Origin: Candidatus Terraquivivens yellowstonensis
GTDB taxonomy: Archaea; Thermoproteota; Nitrososphaeria_A; Caldarchaeales; Wolframiiraptoraceae
DNA length: 35,444 bases
NCBI GenBank assembly: GCA_023539445.1
Contig: JAKCEW010000009.1
Location: 1-35,444 of the forward strand
Direction of reading: 5' to 3'
Part shown: positions 1 to 6,473 of the stretch, one piece after another
Layout of the letters: each line of letters opens with the position of its first letter
How positions within the stretch are numbered: position 1 is the first letter of the stretch
Translations under genes and position numbers: made by a program
Notes under the pieces: generated by a model
Told to the model about the DNA's origin: nothing
What the model saw: only the letters and a program-made list of their open reading frames with translations
Database searches by the model: none

Positions 1-62
1 GAAAATCTCTCTTCGTCTGACTCTGAACGCTCATCCTCTTATTCTACATAATTTACCAGATA

Positions 63-164
63 TGCGGGGGGTGGGATTTGAACCCACGAACCCCTACGGG
101 ACAGGGTCTCCCATCACAAAAGAATCTGAGCCCTGCGCCGTTGACCAGGCTTGGCAACCCCCGC
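63..164 (-). tRNA. tRNA-Leu (anticodon CAG) with a 17-nt intron
   Basis: On the minus strand the ends pair as a 7-bp acceptor stem (158-164 with 64-70), with discriminator A at 63 and no encoded CCA. The T arm is at 71-87 and there is a long variable arm, as expected of a class II tRNA. The anticodon stem CAGGG/CCCTG encloses a 24-nt loop rather than 7. Removing 108-124 leaves the loop CUCAGAA with anticodon CAG at 126-128. The intron sits at the canonical 37/38 position. A bulge-helix-bulge can be drawn: CUCA pairs with UGGG (one G-U pair), flanked by the 3-nt bulges GAU and AGA, each cut after its second base. A class II arm plus A73 and CAG gives leucine. Confidence 0.93.
108..124 (-). other. 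tRNA-Leu intron (37/38), bulge-helix-bulge type
   Basis: Seventeen bases interrupt the anticodon loop of tRNA-Leu(CAG) one base after the anticodon. The exon-intron junctions fit the relaxed or canonical archaeal splicing-endonuclease motif: a 4-bp central helix (one G-U pair) with 3-nt bulges on each side. Confidence 0.85.
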
Positions 165-190
165 TCCCTGTCTATTATGGCCCATTCAGC

Positions 191-199
191 ATTATAGAA
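191..199 (-). promoter_or_regulatory. TATA-like box for tRNA-Leu
   Basis: The minus strand reads TTCTATAAT about 30 bases before the mature 5' end of tRNA-Leu, the usual archaeal TATA-to-start distance. It lies just beyond the stop codon of the upstream ParB-like gene. Confidence 0.45.
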
Positions 200-213
200 A
201 ATATCCTCTACTT

Positions 214-642
214 TTACTTTAGCGTTTCCAAGGGAGCGTAGACATCTAGCTCGAATTCCGACAGATGGACCTTCCCAGAATCTGTCACGACCATGTGGTA
301 GGTTGACTTCGGAGGCAGTTTTCTCTTTTTTAGGCCAGCCTCCCTCACGATGTCCTTAGAAACAGGTAGCCCAAGCGGCCCCGGTTCCACTAATATGAGC
401 GGCGAATCGTAATCAAAGAATGACACGGGAACCCTACTGCACCCGAGCCTTTTCAGTATATTGTAACGGTGGTGCCCATCTAGGATTACCATGGTTTTGT
501 AGTCTACTGCCAAGGACTTCTTAAGGTAGCCGTCGCTAATTATCTCTGCCTTAAGCTCCTCTAAGTGCACTGGATCTATCTCCTCATGTTCAATTAGTTC
601 GTCTAACCTTACAACCTTCACCTGTAGCGGCCGCAACATCAT
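214..642 (-). CDS. ParB/SerK-like domain protein
   Basis: A 142-residue protein with the ParB/sulfiredoxin fold signature. An N-terminal helix-rich stretch ends in an acidic 'DPVHLEELKAEI' segment (about 23-34) and is followed by the DGHHR motif at residues 55-59. DGHHR is typical of ParB-like nucleotide-binding domains and is shared with the ADP-dependent free serine kinase SerK of Thermococcus and with SbnI. It is much shorter than SerK (roughly 240 residues as I recall) and lacks a DNA-binding half like that of chromosomal ParB, so this is a stand-alone domain. No ParA neighbour is present. Plausible roles are a small-molecule kinase such as serine kinase, or a nucleotide-binding regulator; the sequence does not decide. 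Start codons at 642 and 639 are adjacent, with no clear ribosome-binding site. Confidence 0.7.
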   Translation of the reverse strand: MMLRPLQVKVVRLDELIEHEEIDPVHLEELKAEIISDGYLKKSLAVDYKTMVILDGHHRYNILKRLGCSRVPVSFFDYDSPLILVEPGPLGLPVSKDIVREAGLKKRKLPPKSTYHMVVTDSGKVHLSEFELDVYAPLETLK

Positions 643-780
643 TATCTACGGGCAAAGACAACGCCTCTATTAATCTGTTTTCTTAAGCCTATTGAGAATA
701 ACGCATTTAAGGCACCTTATGCTTTAAAACACAAATCGATTATGTTCCTGATGCGCTCGGCAAGCAACCAGTATAAGTTA

Positions 781-786
781 GGAGGT
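781..786 (+). promoter_or_regulatory. Ribosome-binding site deciding the TTG start of the QueT-like gene
   Basis: GGAGGT lies 8 bases before the TTG at 795. This fixes a non-ATG start for the transporter and shows that some genes here do use Shine-Dalgarno initiation. A TATA-like GCTTTAAAAC at about 720-729 would give a leader of roughly 45 bases. Confidence 0.6.
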
Positions 787-794
787 TATACGAC

Positions 795-1337
795 TTGAAG
801 ACTAAGGCGAAGACTTTAGCCATATCGTCAATTCTGGCATCTCTTTACGCGGTCTTGGTGGTGATCCTTGCGCCCTTTAGCTTCTTACCTTTTCAGTTGA
901 GGGTTGCCGACGCTCTTCTTCCGCTCTCCATAGTATTTGGGACTCCGGCAGCCTACGGTTTATCGATAGGTTGTGCGGTTGCCAACTACGCTGGCGGTTT
1001 GATACTTTTTGGCGGCGCATCCGTAATAGATGTAACAGGGGGCGCAGCTGCCAACTTTCTTGCTTGCTACCTCGCATGGCTGATAGGAAGGCACGGCGGT
1101 ATGATGAGGAGGTTTGCCGCAACTCTTGTCCAAACAACCGTTGTTACGTTGATAGTGGGGAGTTACCTCTGGGTTTTAGTGGGCATGCCTAGCTCCTACA
1201 ACATTCTCGGCCTAGAATTGCCTGGCTTGCTTGCCGTTGTCCTAGGCGTGGCCATAGGCTCCGTTTTGGCAATAAATGTGATGGGTTTTGCGCTAGAAGA
1301 GGCTGTCAGAAGGACGCTATACATAACAGATAAGTAA
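795..1337 (+). CDS. QueT-family transporter (ECF S component, queuosine/archaeosine precursor)
   Basis: A 180-residue integral membrane protein with about five to six hydrophobic helices. The N-terminal pattern 'LASLYAVLVVILAPFSFLPF', the following 'LRVADALLPLSIVFG' and 'IGCAVANYAGG' match the QueT family (DUF988). These are substrate-binding S components of energy-coupling-factor transporters linked to 7-deazaguanine uptake. In Archaea the product would feed archaeosine (or a queuosine-like base) in tRNA. No ATPase or T component lies nearby, so it would share a module elsewhere or act alone. The start is TTG 795, supported by GGAGGT 8 bases upstream. Prephenate dehydratase follows after 24 bases on the same strand. 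Family assignment is good; the exact substrate is inferred. Confidence 0.82.
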   Translation: MKTKAKTLAISSILASLYAVLVVILAPFSFLPFQLRVADALLPLSIVFGTPAAYGLSIGCAVANYAGGLILFGGASVIDVTGGAAANFLACYLAWLIGRHGGMMRRFAATLVQTTVVTLIVGSYLWVLVGMPSSYNILGLELPGLLAVVLGVAIGSVLAINVMGFALEEAVRRTLYITDK

Positions 1338-1350
1338 AGGACAGTGTCTT

Positions 1351-1355
1351 GGAGG
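1351..1355 (+). promoter_or_regulatory. Ribosome-binding site that sets the start of prephenate dehydratase
   Basis: GGAGG lies 6 bases before ATG 1362. An in-frame GTG at 1344 would add six residues but lies upstream of this site, so the ATG is preferred. Confidence 0.6.
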
Positions 1356-1361
1356 GTTAGC

Positions 1362-2189
1362 ATGAGCGGTGGTGTGACTGTCGCTTTTCAGGGCGAGCTT
1401 GGCGCTTACAGCCACATAGCAGCCTTAAAGTTCTTCGGGACGATAAACGCCCTACCGCAGAAGACGATAGCAGATGTCTTTGAGGTTGTTGAGACGTCCG
1501 AGGCCAAGTATGGCGTTGTACCATTCGAGAATTCATTAGAGGGCAGCGTTAATGAGACTTACGACATGCTTCTCGAGACTAACCTACATGTTGTGGGCGA
1601 AGTGAAGCTAAGAATAGTTCACTGTCTGATAGCCATTGTGGATGCCACAATCGCTGATATAAAACGCGTTTATTCGCACCCTCAAGCGCTCGCGCAATGC
1701 AGGTCTTACCTCAGGGCCATGGGCTGGGAAACTATCCCGTATTATGATACTGCTGGAAGTGTGAAGATGTTGAAAGAATCTAACATTAGGGATGCTGCGG
1801 CAATCGCTAGCGAGCTGGCCGCCGAGATATACGGGATGAAGATCCTCCAGAAAGGTATAGAGGACTTCGCTACAAATTACACGAGATTCTTAGTGATTGG
1901 CAAAGAGCAGAATCCAAGAACTGGTAAGGATAAAACCTCAATAATTTTTACAACAAAGCACGTTCCCGGTGCGCTTTACATGGCACTCGAGGAGTTTGCA
2001 AAAAGGAAGATCAACCTGACGATGCTAGTATCGAGGCCGACGAAGAAGACGCCTTGGGAGTACAACTTCTACGTAGACTTCGAGGGGCATGTTTCAGATG
2101 AATCCATAAAGCGCTGTCTGGAAGCGCTAAAGGATAAGACGGTCTTCCTAAAGGTTTTGGGCTCGTACCCAGCTGCGGCTGATGTATAA
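1362..2189 (+). CDS. pheA: Prephenate dehydratase (PDT + ACT)
   Basis: A 275-residue monofunctional prephenate dehydratase, converting prephenate to phenylpyruvate for phenylalanine synthesis. The PDT domain (about 5-182) shows 'GELGAYSH' at 11-18, 'VVPFENSLEGSV' at 52-63, 'SHPQAL' at 105-110 and the catalytic TRF at 174-176. The ACT domain (about 190-270) keeps the phenylalanine-binding GAL at 203-205 and an SRP (224-226) in place of ESRP, so feedback control by phenylalanine is expected. No chorismate mutase domain is fused. The start is ATG 1362, decided by GGAGG six bases upstream. It follows the QueT-like gene closely and may be cotranscribed with it, though the functions are unrelated. 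Confidence 0.95.
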   Translation: MSGGVTVAFQGELGAYSHIAALKFFGTINALPQKTIADVFEVVETSEAKYGVVPFENSLEGSVNETYDMLLETNLHVVGEVKLRIVHCLIAIVDATIADIKRVYSHPQALAQCRSYLRAMGWETIPYYDTAGSVKMLKESNIRDAAAIASELAAEIYGMKILQKGIEDFATNYTRFLVIGKEQNPRTGKDKTSIIFTTKHVPGALYMALEEFAKRKINLTMLVSRPTKKTPWEYNFYVDFEGHVSDESIKRCLEALKDKTVFLKVLGSYPAAADV

Positions 2190-2201
2190 GCATCCGTGTA
2201 A

Positions 2202-2210
2202 TATTTTTAA
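2202..2210 (+). promoter_or_regulatory. TATA-like box upstream of the YfcE-type phosphodiesterase
   Basis: An A/T run (TATTTTTAA) is centred about 30 bases before ATG 2236, fitting transcription that begins only a few bases before the start codon. Confidence 0.5.
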
Positions 2211-2235
2211 GTAAACCTGAAAGTTTAGGTTATTG

Positions 2236-2721
2236 ATGATTAAGGTCGTCGCTCTCTCGGATTCCCATGTGTCTAGTTTGAACTCATTACCGAGCAAAAT
2301 TTTGGACGAGCTTGCTAGTGCGGACTGGGTGGTTCATGCTGGAGATTTCACAGAAGCAAACCTTGTCAACGAGTTGAAAACCTACGGGAACTTTAAGGGC
2401 GTTCGTGGTAACATGGATTCGCCGGAGGTGAAGGCTCTGCTCCCAGAGACTGAGCTACTCGAGATTCGTGGTTTCGTCATAGGGATATGCCATCCCGCCG
2501 AGGGCGGGCCACCACTAAGAATCGAGGAGAGGGTGAGGAGGAAGTTCGACAAAGTTGATGTCATAATCTATGGTCATACCCATAAACCAAAAAATGAGGT
2601 TCGGGATAACGTCTTGTACCTCAACCCAGGTAGCTCAACTGGTGCTTGGCCAGCTGCTTACGCTTCCTATGGCATATTAGAAATCGAGGATACAATTAAG
2701 GCTAGGATAGTACGCATATAA
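2236..2721 (+). CDS. YfcE/MJ0936-type metallophosphoesterase
   Basis: A 161-residue small calcineurin-like phosphoesterase. The dinuclear metal ligands are visible in order: DSH at 9-11, HAGD at 34-37, RGNMD at 57-61, a single His in 'ICHP' near 86, and GHTH at 113-116. Length and layout match the YfcE/MJ0936 family, whose members hydrolyse artificial phosphodiesters; the natural substrate is not settled. The usual motif around the fourth ligand (HGH-like) reads CHPAEGG here, a minor divergence. ATG 2236 is preferred over the TTG directly before it because of an AGGT about 6 bases upstream and a TATA-like run near 2202-2210. Confidence 0.88.
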   Translation: MIKVVALSDSHVSSLNSLPSKILDELASADWVVHAGDFTEANLVNELKTYGNFKGVRGNMDSPEVKALLPETELLEIRGFVIGICHPAEGGPPLRIEERVRRKFDKVDVIIYGHTHKPKNEVRDNVLYLNPGSSTGAWPAAYASYGILEIEDTIKARIVRI

Positions 2722-2729
2722 ATATTTTT
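2717..2729 (+). promoter_or_regulatory. TATA-like box upstream of the gamma-glutamylcyclotransferase-like gene
   Basis: TATAAATATTTTT overlaps the end of the preceding gene and is centred about 34 bases before ATG 2757, giving a very short leader. Confidence 0.5.
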
Positions 2730-2756
2730 GAATACCCATAACAATCCTGTTTTGGA

Positions 2757-3215
2757 ATGGCTGTTTGGTATTTCGCTTATGGTGCCAACCTCAACAAGGA
2801 GTTGATGAGGAAAAGGGTTGGTGAATGGAAGGATTGTAAGAGGGGCGTTTTGGAAGGATATAGGTTGAGCTTTAGCGTTTTTTCGAAAAGCTGGAGAGGT
2901 GGTGTGGCAGACATTGTGGAAGAGAGCAATTCCAAGGTTTATGGCGCGATTTATCTGCTTGATGAAGAACAGCTAAAGGTTTTGGATAGGTACGAGGGCG
3001 TTCCAAACATTTACGTTAGAAGGAAGGTAATCGTGAAGACGGACGATGGTGAGGTTGAAGCCGTGACATACGTCGCCGCTAATCCGAGGCAATTCGTTAA
3101 ACCATCGGCAGAATACCTTTCGATTATGCAAAAAGGATTGAGACAACATGGGTATGGTGATGAGGTTCTTAGGGAGGTTAGGAGAATAGCCGAAGGGTTC
3201 AGGTCAAAGGCTTAA
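2757..3215 (+). CDS. Gamma-glutamylcyclotransferase-like (AIG2/GGCT fold) protein
   Basis: A 152-residue protein of the gamma-glutamylcyclotransferase-like superfamily. It opens with 'YFAYGANLN' (5-13), the Y-G-S/A-N substrate-binding loop, and keeps the likely catalytic glutamate E80 in 'LDRYEGVP'. Family members release 5-oxoproline from gamma-glutamyl amines or amino acids, but the fold is used for several substrates (ChaC, GGACT), so the substrate here is open. The canonical YGS is YGA, as in several archaeal members. The gene has its own TATA-like box. It is co-oriented with the flanking phosphodiesterase and HAD genes at short spacing. Confidence 0.85.
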   Translation: MAVWYFAYGANLNKELMRKRVGEWKDCKRGVLEGYRLSFSVFSKSWRGGVADIVEESNSKVYGAIYLLDEEQLKVLDRYEGVPNIYVRRKVIVKTDDGEVEAVTYVAANPRQFVKPSAEYLSIMQKGLRQHGYGDEVLREVRRIAEGFRSKA

Positions 3216-3239
3216 TATCGACTCCGTCGTGTCTCAGTA

Positions 3240-3794
3240 ATGTTGAAGATAGCTCTAGACCTTGATGGTGTCTTGGCTGACAGCATATCGGTGTGGTTGG
3301 CGATATGGAATGCGTTGAAAGGTAGCTCGCTTAAGCTCGAAGATGTGAAATCTTGGGATTTTTGGAAGGAGCTGGGAATCACATCGGGCGAGTTTCACAG
3401 AATATTCTACAAGACTTGGAAAAATTGGCAATTAATACCACCAACGGAGCCGGATCTTGTTTCTAAAGTCTCCATGCTGGAAGAGTTGGGTAAAGTCGAT
3501 ATTGTAACCTCGAGACCAAAGAATACTAGAGAATACGTCCTAAAGTGGTTGGAAAGACATGGACTTGGTAAAAAGAACATACTGTTCGTTAAAAGCAATA
3601 AATCAGAGCTCGATTATGATGTTTACATAGATGACTCTCCAGTCAACGCCGAGGAGATAGCGTCTGTAGGAAAGTACGTAGCATTATACGATAGGCCATG
3701 GAACAAATGCGTGAAGAATACTGATAGGATAAAACGCGTCATGAACTTGGAAGAGGCATACTCGTTCATAAAAACGCATGTGTTAAAGTTGTGA
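3240..3794 (+). CDS. HAD-superfamily 5'(3')-deoxyribonucleotidase-like phosphatase
   Basis: A 184-residue haloacid-dehalogenase-fold hydrolase. Motif I is DLDGVLAD (7-14) with nucleophile D7 and acid/base D9. Motif II is 'VTSRP' (S91), motif III the lysine around 118-121 and motif IV 'YIDDSP' (D131/D132). The small helical cap after motif I, rich in Trp ('SWDFWKELGI'), is typical of the NT5C/5'-nucleotidase group (PF06941-like). The expected role is dephosphorylating nucleotides or a related small phosphate ester; specificity cannot be read from the sequence. ATG 3240 begins 24 bases after the previous stop. The gene ends 9 bases before the stop of gnd on the opposite strand. Confidence 0.85.
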   Translation: MLKIALDLDGVLADSISVWLAIWNALKGSSLKLEDVKSWDFWKELGITSGEFHRIFYKTWKNWQLIPPTEPDLVSKVSMLEELGKVDIVTSRPKNTREYVLKWLERHGLGKKNILFVKSNKSELDYDVYIDDSPVNAEEIASVGKYVALYDRPWNKCVKNTDRIKRVMNLEEAYSFIKTHVLKL

Positions 3795-3803
3795 GATATA
3801 TTA

Positions 3804-5216
3804 TCAAACCCACTCTGTGTGAAAAGTTCCCGGCTTATCTATTCTCTCATATCCGTGTGCACCAAAGCGATCCCTCAATGCCTGTATGAGGTTTGCAGGT
3901 AAACGTTCGCGCCTAAAGCTGTCAAAGTAGTCCAAGGCAGAAGTTATTGCAGGACATGGAATGCCACTAAGCTTTGCCGTACTTACGAATGACCTCCATT
4001 CCACTTGCCTATCGCACAATTCTTTTGCATAAGAACTATCGAGCAGAAGGTTTGTTAGGTTCGGTCTTCTTGAGTAAACATCCATTATCATGTTGAGCAG
4101 CCTCGCTCTTATGATGCATCCACCCCTCCATATCTTGGCCACATCTCCAAGCTTTGTGGCGTAGCCGAATTCCTTCGAGGCTGTAAATATGAGGGACATA
4201 CCCTGAGCGAATGCTATTAGCATCGTGCAATACAGAGAAGACCTTGCCGCATTTATAAGAGACGGTTTGTCCACATGCCTTACATCCGCTGCATATTTTA
4301 TGATTTTGGATGCCGTAACTCTTTCCTCTTTCAAAGATGATAGGTTTCTTGCAGAAACCGCAGCATCAATTGTAGGTATAGGCACACCCAAGTCCATTGC
4401 TGTCTGCGATGTCCACTTTCCAGTTCCCTTCTGGCCTGCCTTGTCCAATATTAGCTCAACGAGAGGCATCTTGGTCTCCTCATCCACCTTTGTCAAAACC
4501 CCGGAGGCTATCTCTAAGAGAAAAGAGTTTAGTTCACCAGCGTTCCAATCGGCAAATATTTTCGAAATACTCGTGGCATCCAACCCAAGCAATGTCATAA
4601 AGGTATCGTAAACCTCCGCTATGGCTTGCATTATCGCATATTCAATACCATTATGCACCATTTTCACAAAGTGGCCGGCGCCACCAGGCCCCATGTAGCC
4701 GTAGCACGCTTCACCCTCAACCTTTGCTGCAATCTTTACGAATATAGGCCTCATGAGTTCTTCAGCCTCAGGAGGACCACCTGCCATTATACAAGGCCCC
4801 TTCAACGCACCTTCCTCACCACCACTTATTCCAACACCCATGAAATGAACACCGCGCTCTCCCAGCTTTTTCATCCTTCTTTCGGTATCCTTGAAGTGTG
4901 AATTACCACCATCCACTACCACATCTCCCGGCTCAAGCCATACCATCAGTTGGTTGAGAAATTCATCGACCGCTTCGCCTGCCTTAACCATCAATATTAT
5001 CCTACGGGGTTTGTTAAGATATTTGACGAAATCCTCCAACGAGAAGTGTGCAGATATGTTTTTCCCCTTCGCCCTATGCTCCATAAATGCTTTGGTCTTA
5101 TCTGCGGTTCTGTTGTAAACTGATACAACAAACCCTTTGTCCTCGATGTTGAGAGCAAGGTTAGCACCCATAGTCGCGAGCCCTATGAGCCCTACATCTG
5201 ACCCCTGCATAACCAT
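3804..5216 (-). CDS. gnd: 6-phosphogluconate dehydrogenase, decarboxylating
   Basis: A 470-residue full-length, long-form enzyme, converting 6-phosphogluconate plus NAD(P)+ to ribulose 5-phosphate plus CO2. The Rossmann fingerprint 'GLIGLATMGANLALN' (9-23) is followed by NRT at 35-37, the arrangement usual for NADP+. The signature 'GVGISGGEEGALKGP' is at 127-141. Catalytic K185, H188-N189 and E192 all appear in 'KMVHNGIE', and the C-terminal substrate segment is intact. Most Archaea lack the oxidative pentose phosphate pathway and make pentoses by the reverse ribulose-monophosphate route, so a long bacterial-type Gnd is notable. It is divergent from a tandem SIS isomerase gene, with an FGD-like F420 enzyme next. 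Start ATG 5216 is used; ATG 5210 is possible. Confidence 0.96.
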   Translation of the reverse strand: MVMQGSDVGLIGLATMGANLALNIEDKGFVVSVYNRTADKTKAFMEHRAKGKNISAHFSLEDFVKYLNKPRRIILMVKAGEAVDEFLNQLMVWLEPGDVVVDGGNSHFKDTERRMKKLGERGVHFMGVGISGGEEGALKGPCIMAGGPPEAEELMRPIFVKIAAKVEGEACYGYMGPGGAGHFVKMVHNGIEYAIMQAIAEVYDTFMTLLGLDATSISKIFADWNAGELNSFLLEIASGVLTKVDEETKMPLVELILDKAGQKGTGKWTSQTAMDLGVPIPTIDAAVSARNLSSLKEERVTASKIIKYAADVRHVDKPSLINAARSSLYCTMLIAFAQGMSLIFTASKEFGYATKLGDVAKIWRGGCIIRARLLNMIMDVYSRRPNLTNLLLDSSYAKELCDRQVEWRSFVSTAKLSGIPCPAITSALDYFDSFRRERLPANLIQALRDRFGAHGYERIDKPGTFHTEWV

Positions 5217-5274
5217 ATTTGTTCTTCAAGGTAGCAAAAAAAGCTTATCGCAACCAGAATGGTGGGTTAACGTA

Positions 5275-5285
5275 AAACTATAATT
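5275..5285 (+). promoter_or_regulatory. TATA-like box for the tandem-SIS gene
   Basis: AACTATAATTC in the 98-base divergent gap between gnd and the SIS gene, about 35 bases before ATG 5315. The opposite strand of the same gap holds an A/T-rich run suited to gnd, so the two may be co-controlled from this gap. Confidence 0.4.
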
Positions 5286-5314
5286 CCAACCTTTCTTCAT
5301 AGATTTCGAGAGAC

Positions 5315-6472
5315 ATGACCCAGACCGTTAGTAGCTTAGGTTATATTAACAGGATATTTCAAAATATAGAGCTCGTTGACGCAACGCAACAGGAGAACTT
5401 CTATTATAGCCTCGTGAAGAGCGGCGTGATAATCCCGTCGGCCGAGGGGAGGTCCAAGGGCGCGCTCAGCATAATATGCAGCGAAATGGCCAAGATGAGC
5501 AAGGGAAAGATAATAGTGGACAGGAGCGACCTTGGTTTTCCAGGAAGGAGCATTTCCGAGGCGGCACCAATCCTAAAGCGCAGATATGGTTACGTAAGTC
5601 TACTGATAAACAGCGGCAGTGGAAAATCACTCATGCCCCTTATAGATGCTCAGAGCATGGCCCTTTACATCGAAAAGACCGGAGATGTAAAAAACTTCAG
5701 CATAGACGTCATGACCTCGGACGCCAGCTCACCGATAGGAAAGCTCGGTGAAAAATATGGAAACGTGCTCATAATCAAGGGACGGGAGGAGAACAAAAGG
5801 GCAGAGGGCGAGGCAAGAGAGTTCCAAGCTCATGGCATACTAGAAGACGTGTTCATCTTGGGTAGCATGGTATTGCTTTACGGCATGGCATGCGCCATGA
5901 ACGATGATAAGCCAGCCGAGAAGATACAAGATTACGTGCGTCCACTTTCAGTAGAGATAGGCAGCATGGTAGATGACATCATCAAGTCAAAATTCTTTGA
6001 ATTCTTGTTAAATAATCTGGAGGAGAGGAAGGCATGCTTCTTTGCCGGTCTTGGTAGCGGTCAGGAAGTTGCTAGGATGACCGCCGTAAGGGTTGGACAT
6101 GTGAAGAGGGCGATAGGCGATCATGTATACGTTGCGGGCGAGTCGAGCACACCTGCTCCAAGGGCCGGTGACATTTTGATAGTTATTTCTCAAAGCGGTG
6201 AGACCGAAATAGTCCTGAGTTGGTGCAAGAACTTCAAAAGGCTCGGCGGTAAGATTGCCGCCATAGTGGGAAGAGCTGGTTCTACGCTACAATCAATTGC
6301 CGATGAATCGTATGTAATAAGTGGTGAGAGGACTCCTGGCAAGCCCAGCGATTTTTACGTCAAGGCAGCGTTCGCACTTAGCCCCTTGCCCATATACCTA
6401 GTTAGCCGTATCGAGGAACGTGGTCTGAAGCTCCCCGAATACATACTCAGATGGTACCATTCAGTGATGTGA
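5315..6472 (+). CDS. Tandem SIS-domain sugar-phosphate isomerase-like protein
   Basis: A 385-residue protein with two SIS (sugar isomerase) domains. The N-terminal one (about 30-195) contains EGRS at 44-47 and a serine-rich 'NSGSGKS' at 99-105. The C-terminal one (about 215-365) contains 'FFAGLGSG' at 242-249, 'GESSTP' at 275-280 and 'ISQSGET' at 291-297. The C-terminal half resembles 3-hexulose-6-phosphate isomerase (PHI, 'VGETxTP...ISGSGxT'); the N-terminal half is more diverged but keeps the same order of elements. PHI and archaeal phosphoglucose/phosphomannose isomerases act on fructose 6-phosphate, which suits the gnd and F420-enzyme neighbours. A single-chain doubled PHI-like protein is unusual. 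Which sugar it uses is inference; bifunctional PGI/PMI is the alternative. Confidence 0.75.
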   Translation: MTQTVSSLGYINRIFQNIELVDATQQENFYYSLVKSGVIIPSAEGRSKGALSIICSEMAKMSKGKIIVDRSDLGFPGRSISEAAPILKRRYGYVSLLINSGSGKSLMPLIDAQSMALYIEKTGDVKNFSIDVMTSDASSPIGKLGEKYGNVLIIKGREENKRAEGEAREFQAHGILEDVFILGSMVLLYGMACAMNDDKPAEKIQDYVRPLSVEIGSMVDDIIKSKFFEFLLNNLEERKACFFAGLGSGQEVARMTAVRVGHVKRAIGDHVYVAGESSTPAPRAGDILIVISQSGETEIVLSWCKNFKRLGGKIAAIVGRAGSTLQSIADESYVISGERTPGKPSDFYVKAAFALSPLPIYLVSRIEERGLKLPEYILRWYHSVM

Positions 6473-6473
6473 G

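Noticed and set aside
4225-5118. Several plus-strand open frames inside gnd.
   Set aside because: Antisense shadows of a gene with complete catalytic motifs.
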